Below, piece by piece: positions 32,801 to 44,800 of a stretch of DNA of 64,000 bases. The stretch's first letter is position 1. Every line of letters begins with the position of its first letter. Below the pieces are notes generated by a model. That model saw only the letters and a list, made by a program, of their open reading frames with translations. It ran no database searches and was not told the DNA's origin. Source of the stretch: Symbiodinium natans (lineage: Eukaryota > Sar > Dinophyceae > Suessiales > Symbiodiniaceae); contig CAJNDS010001236.1 of NCBI GenBank assembly GCA_905221605.1, positions 532,764-596,763 on the forward strand, given 5' to 3'. A program made the position numbers and the translations under genes.

Positions 32801-35800
32801 TGATCCCTGAGCCCGAAATTTTCCTCGACACATCTCGCTACTGCCTCAACCATGAAGTTGATTCCTAAACCCTAAACCCTAAAACCTAAACCCTAAACCC
32901 TAAACCCTAAACCCTAAACCTAAACCCTGAAGCCGAACACCGAAGCTCAGAGTTTGATAGCTTGGTTGATGTATGTGCTGAGAAGCCGCGCAGTTCTCAG
33001 GCCGAAATGCCTCCAAGCCTTGAAGGCCCCCACCACGGCCTTAAAGTTCCGGCTTTAAGCTCTCCATCTTGAGATCCACACTCTTGGAGCCTCAATCTCA
33101 ACCCGTTTACCGGCTGGATCTAATATATTGATGCAGTGCAGCTCAAGCCCAAAAGGCCCTGAAGCCCTCAACCTGTGCCCCTACGTCTGATAAGCCTCAC
33201 CTTTGACCCCAAAAGGCCCGGTATGAAAGCCCTAAATCACCTTAAGCCCTGCGTCAGGCTCTCTTCTCCGCAACATGACGGACATGGGGGTTGAGCCTCC
33301 CGGCACGGATATCCCCAAAACACGTCGAAAGCATGAAATCTCCGACTTGGAAGCCTTCAGTGTGAACCTAAGCTCTATTTAGGGTTTAGGGTTTAGGGTT
33401 TAGGAATTAGGGTCTAGGTCTAGTCTAGTCTGTATTGACACCAAAGAGGATTGTTTATGCTTCTAGAGAGTACCAAAGGGTTTCTGCTTGCGGCTTCTTT
33501 CCCATCTGCCACCCCCTCCCGGCTCCCGAGAAATTTGTGAGCTTCATCGTCGTAACAGTTACTAGTATTTCAACGGCTTTAGGACGTATACCACGTGCAC
33601 TATAGACTCTAGGGAAGAGGGTTTGGGGCTCCTTTGCCCCGCACGCCTTCGGACGAAGCTTTGGGAGGTTCTGGCCTCAGGCCGCCAACCGGAAGCACTT
33701 CGTGGAGGTGGCTTCTCTGCCCCCTCCTGGTTCTTAGTAGGGAATGAGGGAACCAGGGCTATATACCCTTTAAGGGGTTTAGGGTTTCGGGTTTAGGGGT
33801 TAAGGGATTATACAGGGTACCTTCTTCTCTACCAAGCACCAGCCAGTTTGCTTTGTCAAGGGACTTGCAAGTTACGGGGGTTGGGGGCCCATGATTTTAC
33901 AAGAGCCTAGGGCCTGGTGTAACCCTACGCCCTAAACCCTAACGCCTAAACCCTAAACCCTAAACCCTAAATAACCCGACCCTAAACTATAGTATAGTAT
34001 AGTCTAGTATATTCTTGTATAGCATAGTATAGTATAGTATAGTACAGTATATAGTACAGTATAGTATAGCAAAGTATAGTATAGTATAGTATAGTATACT
34101 ATCGTATAGTATAGTATAGTATAGTATAGTATAGCAAAGTAGCGTAGAGTAGAGTATAGTATAGTATTTAGGCACGACATCCGTGACGATTAAAGTCTTT
34201 CAGCCCGAGCTTCGGTGCTTTGGGTTTAGGGTTTAGGGTTTAGGGTTTAGGGTTTAGGGCTTAGGGCTTAGGGCTTAGGGCTGAGGGCTTAGGGCTTAGG
34301 GCTTAGGGCTTAGGGCGGATCCTTTCAGCTGCCGTCAGGCCTGTTTGAACGACAGCTCCGCGTGCGTACTTTCGCGGCTTGGCGGAAGGGGCCCGAAATC
34401 CACAGGGAACCTGAAGCCTTAGACCCTAAACCCTAAACCCTAAACCCTAAACCCTAAACCCTAAACCTAAACCCCGAAAGGAGGAATTGAGATGCCGGGA
34501 TGAAGGTGTTGAGGCTTGGAGTTTCTGACAAAGTCACCCGGTGACTTGTTGGAGTTCCAACGATTCACAGCTACGTTCCCTCATCCCGGAAGCTTGGAGT
34601 ACCCTAAGCCCTAAACCCTAAACCCTAAACCCTAAACCCTAAACCCTAAACCCTAAACCCCAAGCCCTAAACCCCAAACCCCATGGGGGTTGCGCTTTTA
34701 AAGCACCCTTCAAAACTTGAGCAAGGTACGGCGATTCGCATCCTGCGGGCCGCCGCGAAGGTCGGACCGGTGGGCTTTAGGCTCTGGGTTTAGGGTTTAG
34801 GGTTTAGGGTTTAGGGTTTAGGGTTTAGGGTTTAGGGTTTAGGGTTTAGGGTTTAGGGTTTAGGGTTTAGGCTGGGTTCACGGGTTTTCAGATGCACCGG
34901 CCTTGGCCTCGGCTTCAGGCCTTAGATGTTTAAGGTTTCACGACTCACGGGTTTAGGGGTACAGCCTGGGCTCTTGGATCCCCGAGTCATCTGAACATAA
35001 CACCACGCACAGACTGACTAGGGGTTAGGGTATAGGGTTTTTTTTTCGGGTTTAGGGTTTAGGGTTTAGGGTTTAGGGTTTAGGGTTTAGGGTTTGGGGA
35101 TTAGGGTTTAGGGTTTGGGGATTAGGGTTTAGGGCCCTAAACTCAAAACGTCCATTCCCTGACCAGGCTTTCTGGGCTACCAGGGCCTCTCGCAGGTCAT
35201 GTCGCAGTATGTCAAGAACAAGTGGTCGCCCGTTTGAAAACAGACCTCAGGAATCGACGGTGGAATGGGAGTTAAGGGAGTGGAGTGTAATAGTTTTTTT
35301 TTCCGAATCTTTGGGTTCTTGAGCCGAGGCCCTTTGAGGACGTTCTTGCACGTCTCGTTTGGGGTTTGGGGTGCAGGGCTTCTTCCAGAGAAACCAAACG
35401 GAAACCCTCAACCTAAACCCTCAACCCCCCCGGTGGTGTGGGGTGGTGCGGGGTGGGCTCCTCACTGGCGGCGCGCTCCATCTCAGATTTGCCAAGAGGG
35501 TCGAGGTCTGTGCGCAGAGCCGAAACCGCAAGCGGGGATTTTGGGGGTTGGGGTTTTCGTCTTTCGTGCTTTGGCTTTTCTTGTCCTCATGGTTTGTGCT
35601 TTCGGATTTGCGGTCTGTGGTTTAGGATCTAGGTGTTCGGTGTAGGATCTGGGATGAGGGGTTTTGAGTTTCAGGTTTCTTGAAAATTGCAGGGCTTGGC
35701 GAACCCAAGCTAGCAATTCTCTTAGAGTGGTTCTTGCAGGTACGAGAACTTCAGCGTGGATGAGGCAGAAGCTGGCAAGAGCCGGCAGGACGGAAGAAGT

Positions 35801-38800
35801 AGACGGCCAAAAGGCCGTGGGGCTTTGAACCCCGAACCCGAAAAGTTCCTACTGAACCCATCTTGGGCCAGGAGCCCCAACTCACGAAGCATTCATTCAG
35901 GCCCCTTCAAGACGTCAAACCCCAAGCCTACAACTTCAAACCCGTAAGACCCCAAATTCCCTAAAAGAAATAAATCAAAAGAGCCCCGTCCCCAACTAAG
36001 CCCTGAACTTTTCAAGCCTTCAACCCGACAATCCCAAAACTTTCGAGCCTCTCGTTGGCGCCCAAGGCCCCTCACAACTTCAACCCGACTTCTTTTCAAC
36101 AAAACGTGAATCCCTGAAGCCTGGAAATTCAACAACCAGACACTTGGATGCCGGAGACACGTAAGCTCTCTGAAAGCAAACAGTCAGGACGCCAAACCCT
36201 AAACTTCAGAATTCTAAGTGCCCCTAAACCCGAGGCGCTGGACCCTAATCCCCTGTCCCTAATATGAACCCCCCTTGCTCCCCAATATTACTCCCATCAT
36301 AGTTACATTAGAGTTTGGGGGGGGTATTGAATATTTGGGGGTAGGGGGAGGCTTAAACCCTAAACCCTAAACCCTAAACCCTAAACCCTAAACCCTAAAC
36401 CCTAAACCCTAAACCCTAAACCCTAAACCCTAAACCCTGCAGGATTTGCCATCCCTGATTGAGCTGATGGATCGCTTCGACCGCGTTCGGCTCCCAGGGA
36501 TTCAGGGTCTTTTGGAGTTCAGGGTTTGGGGTTTGGGGTTTGGGGTTTGGGGTTTAGGGAGTCTTAGGTTCGGGTTGGGGTATTCAACAACTCTTTCAGA
36601 TCTAGGAAATGCGGAACGCTTTCACAGCTAGGAAATGCAACCTGGTGCGTTTTGCTTGTGATATTTAAATAGCTTTTCGATACTTCGTTTTTTTCCTTTG
36701 AAACAGAATGGTCTGGGTGCAGGAATAGCTACTTCTTTGGGTGGTGGCTTGGGTGTGATGGTTTAGGGAGGATGGTGAAGGTTCGCAACTTTGTTGGTGA
36801 ACCAGGCTTCTTTGGGGCAGTTCTTTGACACCCACATGCCAGAATCGAACCCTAAACCCTAAACCCTAAACCCTAAACCCTAAGCCCTTTAGATTGCAAC
36901 GCTTCAGCCTTACCCAGCCCTAATAGCCTGAGCATTGCAGACCTGCGATGTGATCGGAGGCCAGTGGTACTGTGCGGCAGCTTTTTGAGAGTGTTCAAAC
37001 ATGCTTAAACCCTAAACCCTAAACCCTATACCCTAAACCCTAAACCCTAAACCCTAAACCCTAAACCCTAAACCCTAAACCCTAAACCCTAAACACGCCG
37101 AACCCTGAACCCTTACCCTAAACCCCGAGAGGGGCGGTGGCCTCGATCAAGAACCTCGCTTGCTGTGGTAAGATTGGGTCGCAGGCTGCTTCAGTGCTCG
37201 GGCCTGGTTCTTAGGGTCATAGGGTTCTAGTGTTTAGGGTTTAGGGTTTAGGGTTAGGGTTTCGGGTCATAGGGTCATAGGGTTAGCAACTTTTAGCGGC
37301 TGAATCCGGACCCAGGAGGACTGGACCTGTTCTGGGACGCTGTTCTTCACCCTCTATGCCATCCTCACAGGCACCGCAAAAAAGGCTGATGAGAGATTGA
37401 TTGAGGTTTGGGGTTTAGGGTTAAGTTTTTAGGGGTTTGGGCTTGAAGGTGCCGTTGTTAGCATGCACAGAGCTCTGGCCTATCACAGACCGTCGGAAAC
37501 GCCTGTCTTGGTTCATGGAGATTGCTGTCAGCGTCCTGTGCGTTTAGGGAGCTACAGACCTCCCGAAAGGTATCTGCTGTGAGTGGTCTTTGCCTTGCGA
37601 TTGTGCTGGAGCTTGTTTCCAGTGCCACACAGCTCCAAGATTGAAAAGCTCCTGGAACCGCAATCTTCCATCTCAAGCAACTCTGCATCAGAAAACCGAA
37701 GCTCTGCAGCCTCAAACCTTGAAGTTTTGAAGCCTGTCCGCCCAGAGGTGTGAGCCAGGCGAGGCTCAATGGCAAGGACGTGGCGCAGACCGTGGCGCGT
37801 CTGGCGCTGGAGAAGCCCCGAGACACATCTTAGGATTGATTGCCCTCATCAAGAGACCTCCGAGGAGACCCAAAGGTTCGACCTTGTGCTTCCCCTCTAC
37901 TTCCTCGTCCTTTCTCACTTCCTTGTTCGTACTTCCTTTCCACACTTTTTTCCGGGAGGAGTAGAAAGCAGAAGGGGAGAGAACGAGAATGAGGGAGAGG
38001 GACGTCATGCGCACGACCTGAAAACACTGCAAGCTGTTTTGCGCCTACCCCAGCTAGTGCGGAGCCCCCAAAACATTCCAGGCCGATGACGTGTTGTGGT
38101 TGAATCTTTCTACCCTGAGGCCCGGAAGATTAAGGGGGTTTAGGGTTTAGGGTTTTTGGGTTTAGGGTTTAGGGTTTTAGGGTTTAGGGTTTAGGGTTTA
38201 GGGTTTAGGGGCCGGCGCCAGCACCTTCAAGCAAACTGGGAGCCAGCGGATCCCGCAACCCACGACAACAGCGAGAGAGCCACTGAGTGGGAAGTCACGT
38301 CGCAGATCAGCCCCTGTTGCGGACCTAAATTCATGTTCAAAAAAGGACATGCGACCTTACACCACTCTCCGATAGAAACATCCCGACCTGTACATGTGGT
38401 ATGAGGTATCGGTCGTTCTACTTTCTCACAGATATAGGGAGAAATCTGGAGGGGGGCTACACGTAGTTAGCCGCGCAGCACACAGGGAGCTGAACTATGT
38501 TAAAATGCGTGAACCAGGTTGGTTAGTGATTTGTTTGTGGTGGGTGAAGCTCCAGACTGTGGGGGGGGGGGGGGGGCGGAGGGTAGTGTTCACACCGACT
38601 GACTCGGCGGAGCACGTCCTGCGGGGCAGCCCGTTTCGGTGGGGCGGCCCGTTTCGGCGGGCTGAGCGGAAGGGAAGGGAAGCGAAGGGAAGGGAAGGGA
38701 AGGGAAAGGAAGGGAAAGGAAGGGAAGGGAAAGGAAGGGAGAAAGAGAGATAGAGATAGAAAACAGAAAGCACGAAAAACGAAGCTAGCAAACTTCCCAA

Positions 38801-41800
38801 AAGGTGCTGAATCTTCATGTCTAAACGAACTGTTCAAAAGCGCACAGCCTCTGACGGGTGCCATAGTCATAAACCGCTTCGCCCACGATGTTTTGCAGGG
38901 CTTGTAGCTTGCTTGGCCTGCAATCGCTTCATTGAAAGCCTGAACCCCCAAAGACCACCCAAATACATTTGAGGATTCTAGGCATGTACTCCCTTACCAG
39001 AAAGCTACAGAACCTGAAAGCCCTGCACCAAACCCTAAACCCTAAACCGCTCAAACCTCCATACCCCCAAGCCCCAAAGCCCCTGTGCATGCATCCAGGT
39101 TCTGGCTCCGAATGGTCCGGCTTTCCAAGAACGCCTCAGGAGTCCTGGGGTGGAGTTCGGGGATTTTTGAGGGGATCTGGGGGCTTTATAATTTGGATCT
39201 TGCCGGGTCCGTGTTTGTCTGTCTCTGTGTGTCTCTGTGTGTGTGTGTGTGTGTATGTGTGTATGTGTGTGTGTGTGTATGTGTGTGTGTGTGTGGTGTG
39301 TGTGTGTGTGTTTGTTTGTGTGCACGCGTGCGTGGGAGTGTGTGCGTGCATGGGTGGGCGCGTGCTTGATGGCTTGTGAAATTTGACTGATTGCCTGATC
39401 GTTTGTTTGTTCGTTTGTGTGTGATTGTTTGTGTGCTTTGTGTTGTGCATTGTGTGTGCGTGTGTATGTATGTAGGTGCAGGTGTGCATGTGTGCATGTG
39501 TGTAGGTGTGTAGGTGTGTAGGTTTGTGTGTGTGTGTACGTGTGTATGGGTGCCTGTGTCTGTGACTGTGTGTCTGCGTGTCTGTGTGTCTGTGTGTGTG
39601 TGACGCACCCTGTTGGACTAGGGGTCGTATGCAGGAGCAGGCATGAACTTTACCGCCTTGCAAGCTTAAGAAGTGAATCATGCAATGACCATACGTACGC
39701 AAATGAATAAGATCGTGGGAAGGCGATGACTGCCGAACCATCCGCGTCGTGACTGAGTTCAGCCTTGCTTGCAGTAGATCCATGGATCCACCCTGCCTAA
39801 TTACCCATCCCAGCCCACAAGCAGAAGCACATACACCCTGAATTTAACAGTCGCAGTGGTCTAGGCCCCCAGTTTCTAACCCGAGCCCCAACCCCCCCCC
39901 CCCCCCCCCCCCCACCCGCTGAAGCTTCATAGCCTGAGCCCCCACACCCCTAAACCCCAAACCCTAAACCCCCACACACACACAGGCTCCCTTGGCATTT
40001 CCAAGGCACTCTGTGGTCGATCATGGGCATGCACTCGCTCGGCACGACCCGCATGCTCCCGAGCTTCGACGAAGCCGCCGCTTGCCAAAGCGAAATGCAT
40101 TCACCATCTTCCTACTGGTAAGCCCTATGGGCTTAGGGTTTAAGGTTAGGGTATAGGGTTTGGATATGAAGCAGAGGCTAAACTGGCCACAAATCCTCAG
40201 AGCATCCTCAAGCCCCAATCTTGAACCCTAAGCTCTCATGCAGGTGGCTGGATCTTTTCAGGTTGTCTCCCCGGGGTGGGGGGGGGGGGGTCTTTTCCCT
40301 CACATCATACTGTCAACGTGTCCCTAAATCCTGAACCCTCAACCCCTAAACTTCTAAGCCCCCGAGGCAACCAACCGGCCCACAGCCTCAACAATTTCGT
40401 ATGCTAGGTTCTCTAACTTTGTGGTCCCTTTTTTTGGGTACCCTAAAACAATATAGGGACCGCCTTATGGTAAGGACTTCAAAGAGACCATCATTTCGAG
40501 AACTCTCACCACATGAATGAAAGGAACCTGCCGTCTCTGAGCCCTGAACTCATCAAGCCTAGGCTCGCTTGGCAAGGCCTTGAAGGGTTTCGTCGTTTCG
40601 CGTTCATGTCCTTCCCGGGATTTTTCTGTGTATATATATCTATATATGTATATGTGTGTGTTGACATATCTGACATGTCTGTCTCTATATCTGTATCTAT
40701 ATCTATATCTATACCTATATCTATATCTCTATCCATATCTACATCTATATCTATATCTATATCTATGTCTATATTTTTGTATACATATATAGATATGTAT
40801 ATGACATGTTTGCTGAGGACCTTGTTAAGGTGAAGAGGAACAAAAGTATGTTTTGACTCAGCTGAGGCGAAACTGTACAAAGAGTCGAAGTACGGTTGCC
40901 TGAGACCTGGCTGCACGGTGTCAGGCTTCAGCGGGCAGTCGCTATCATTGCCGTAAACTGCTCTGCACCAAAGGCCAACCCCCAACAGGCCTAGCAGGGT
41001 TCAGGGTAAAGATTGGGTTTACGGTAACATCCAGGAGCCCGCAGAAGTTATGAGAGGTGGTTTCACAGAGAAAGAAGCCAGTCCAGCATGGAAGTCGGGG
41101 TGGGCCGTGCAGGCTTTCAGAGTTTCGGAAATGAGTGATCACCTCAATACCTCTTTTGGGACGCGTCGAGGTTTTAGGCTGTACAGGAGAAGTCTCGAGC
41201 AGTCTCGCCATATATATATACATATATATATATAGATTTATACATTGAGTTTAGCCTTTCAGTTACGAGTTGCACGGTCTTCCAGGGTTTGACTGTGCAG
41301 CCAGGATTGGCCATGATGAGAAGGGCGGCTTGATCTGGCTGAACAAGCTGCACGCCGCGCTTGAGAAGGATGGAGGCGGAGCTTCGAGGGTTTAGGGTTT
41401 AGGGTTTAGGGTTTAGGGTTTAGGGTTTAGGGTTTAGGGTTTAGGGTTTAGGGTTTAGGGTTTAGGGTTTAGGGGAGCTGTTTTGTTAGTGTTAAGTGTC
41501 AGGGTGTATTGGGGGGCTTAAGTACGAGCTAGCATGGGCTTGCACCCCGCAAGCACTAGTACTAACTCAAGATCACGGTGCGCCAATCATCAAAGCAGCT
41601 CTTGACGTGGTGCCCTTGCACCGAAGCCAGGGTAATACTTAAACCTGAAGCCTTGATGAAGAGGCTACAGCTCAGCGGAGGCCCTGACGCCTGCCGCAAC
41701 TGGGCTATTGGAGTCATTGCCCTCCCAGACAAACATGGAATTTTTTAAACAACGGTCCGGAGGGTAAAGCGAATGGGCCCAACCGGGGAGCTTCGATTTA

Positions 41801-44800
41801 GGGTGGCAGAGAGGTTTGGGAGTTCATGCTGTTCTCTGCTGGGTGCTGGCGATGTCAGAACTGCGCATCTGGCATGGGCACGCATACGATCATCAACGGT
41901 CGAGGGGCGTCAGCGGTTTGCTTATATACACCTGTTTGAATTGCTTTGGCCTCAACTGTGTTCTGCGCTAGACTCTTCTTGACAGGATTAGGAGGGTGTG
42001 CGAACAGGGTTTTCAGTTTAGAGTCACAGACGAGGAGTTGATGCTTAAGGGTAAACCCCTTGACGAAGTATCCCCACGGCGCGTCGACATGTGTAACAAC
42101 AGGATGCTTCCAATACATTCATCTTGTCACGCACGTGCAAGCTCTGGTGACTACCTTACTTGCTTAGCAGGGAATGGGGGAATGAGGTACCCTTTGTAAT
42201 TCCTTAAAGGGTATAATGTCGGGCCCAAATCCCCTCATTCCCTGCGAACCAACAGTAAGCTACAGTCAAGCCAAGGTGAGCTGCCAGAACAGCCCCAAGT
42301 CGGACAGACTGTCGATCAGCAGCGGCCTCAGTAGCCCAGGCGTCGGTTCTTGGGCTGCCTCAGCCCTCATAGTGAATGCTTTAACTAGCCATTGCTAAGG
42401 AGCGCATGGTGGGAGGGGGGGGGGGAGAGAGGGGGGATAGACTCCGGTTCTCGTCATAAGGCGTAGGGTTGAGGGGCTCAGAGTCAAACAAGCCGTGGTA
42501 GTAGAGCCCTACACCCTGAGTCAGCGAACAGAATAGCTGACTCTTGGGGGACCCATGATGGCTTTATCCTGGAGACAACTTGCTCCTGTGGTCGAACCGC
42601 CGAAGCAGGCTGAAATTCTTAATCAGCTTTCGGGTAGAGCTCGTGGTTTTCCAAGCCCGGAACCCAAGTCCTCAAGTTCATGTAAGTTAGCTCCTCAGTA
42701 CCCCTGGACACCACGGCCTAACCGCCTTCATATCCTCTTGTGGCCCAGGCGAAGATGCAATGCCCCGATTTCTGCCACCCCCAGCCGCGTTTCTGGCAGG
42801 GGTTGAGTTCTGCGAAGGTTTAGAGGGTTTAGGGTTTAGGGTTCAGGGTCTGGGGTTTAGGGTTTAGGGTTTAGGGTTCAGGGTCCAGGGTTTAGGGTTC
42901 TTAGGCTGTAGGGTTTGGTAGACCCCGGGACTCTGGGAGTCTTGGAGTTCTGGGGTCTAGCTTCTTGAAGTTTGGAAGTGTGAGGCTTTGTGGAGTCCTC
43001 ACCAGCCTTGGCGTTGTCTTCTGGGTGGGTTTTTGTTGTGGCGCAGGACAATGGGGGGGGGTTTCCGATTTTTGGTGTACCTCATTCTTGGTGTCCTTAT
43101 GAATACAAGGGGATCCTACAATTTGGGGATCTATGTTTGAGTTCCCCTATTTTTCATAAGCCCCCATATGAACCCTAAACCCTAAACCCTAAACCCTAAA
43201 CCCTAAACCCTAAACCCTAAACCCTAAACCCTAAACCCTATGAGTTGTGCTTGGGGAGGTGGGAGGGAAAGGCCCACGTCTGCTTTAGGCTTACCATTGG
43301 TTAGCAGGGAATCAGGGAGTTAGGGCCCTATGTATACCCTTTTAAGGGATTATATAGGGTACCTCATACCCTTTTAAGGGATTATATAGGGTACCTCATA
43401 CCCTTTTAAGGGATTATATAGGGTACCTCATACCCTTTTAAGGAATGATATATAGGGTACCTCTACCTCATACCCTTTTAAGGGAGTATCTAGGGTACCT
43501 CATTCCCCCATTCCCTACTAACCCAAAGTCAGTCGGAGGGCCGCCTGGGTTCGCAGTCTACGGCTAGCCTGTGCGAGAGCTTCGGCTTAAGCCCCAAACC
43601 CTAAACCCGAAACCCTAAACCCTAAACCCTAAACCCTAAACCCTAAACCCTAAACCCTAAACCCTAAACCCTAAACCCTAAACCCTAAACCCTAACCCTA
43701 AACCCTAAACCCCGAACCCATGATCCCCAAACCCTGTCTCAAGCCAGCCCTTCCCAGTTCCTAGGCGCCCCGGCTGCTGGACTTTGCCCGCCGCAGCGCC
43801 AGCTTGGAAGGGGAGGGGCGCGAGGCCGTTTAGGGTGTAGGGTTTAGGGTGTAGGGTTTATGAGGGTTTAGGGTGTAGGGTTTAAGGTTTCGGGTGTAGG
43901 GCAAAGGGGTTTGCTGCTCAAGGGTAGGGGGTAGTTAGTTTAGGGTCTTTCTCGGGCCCTCTTTCTAGCACGGCACCCTTACATAAAAGGACCCAATTTA
44001 GAGAACTGCCCAAGAACCTTCCTGGAGTTCAGGTATGGCGTTCAAGGCTTAAACAGTGTTAGGAGGGCTCAAAGCTTCGGCCTTAGAATCTTTGAATTCC
44101 CTGCCTTATGCGGGCTTACAAGGGCTCGTTGGGTTCAAGCTTATTTTCTTAAATTTTGCATGGGTCTACGGTTTCAGGATTTACGGTCTGTAGGTTATTT
44201 TCGGGCCTCGTTTGGCTTGGCCCCGCGGACGAGGGTCCGGCTCCGAAGTTGGCGTGTGGTTGCTAAGACTTTTTGGGCTTGCCATGCTGCTGTTGATGTG
44301 CGCGTGTTGGACTTCAACTTTGCTTCCCAGTGAGGCAGTGAGGCGTTGGCAAGGTTTGCATCGCCCAGGGCACAAAACACATGTTAGCGTTTGCTGGTGC
44401 TGAAAGCGGCATTTTTTCCATGCCTTTGTCCGGTCTTGGATCGCGGTTTGGTTCAAAATGAAACTTTTGTGTGGTTTTTCGCTCTGCATGCGTGAGCTCG
44501 GAAATTGTCGAAAAACACTTCTGTCCAAGGGATTGCTTAAAATAGCAATATGAAACTGTTCCGGCTGTAGGTGCAGGGCTTGTTTAGCTATGAATTCGTT
44601 TTGCTAGGCCCTGAAGGATCCCCTCCAATGTTCTTAAACAACCCTACACATGCACACACATGCTTATGCCAGCGGCCTTGAAGCCCGACACAGCGACACG
44701 ATCCACCCCCCAACCATGCGTACGCCCTCAAATGACTCTCTTGTGGACAGGCAACCCATAGAAACTCATGTCTCATCTCTAAGACGGCATGAACTACTCG

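Larger units (their letters stand above)
31885..34725 (+). other. gene 2 long intron 13 (about 2.8 kb)
   Basis: No exon is required because the flanking phases match directly. It holds six or more telomere-like tracts in both orientations, a family C element (32,393-32,485), a family A element split by TTTAGGG units (33,729-33,838) and a (TATAG)n run (33,987-34,168). A reading LPSGLFERQLRVRTFAAW at 34,330-34,390 looks coding but does not fit the phases. Confidence 0.5.

Noticed and set aside
34330-34390. Possible exon reading LPSGLFERQLRVRTFAAW
   Set aside because: Phases of the neighbouring exons (31,823-31,884 and 34,726-34,773) match each other directly, and this island would break the frame. 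The tract order around it (G before, C after) is also reversed.
38082-38119. Possible exon reading ADDVLWLNLSTLRP between exons 21 and 22
   Set aside because: It looks coding and precedes a G tract, but no donor gave the phase needed by exon 22. Left out until transcript data exist.
39136-39783. 215-codon minus-strand frame rich in His and Thr
   Set aside because: It is a translation of the (TG)n microsatellite.
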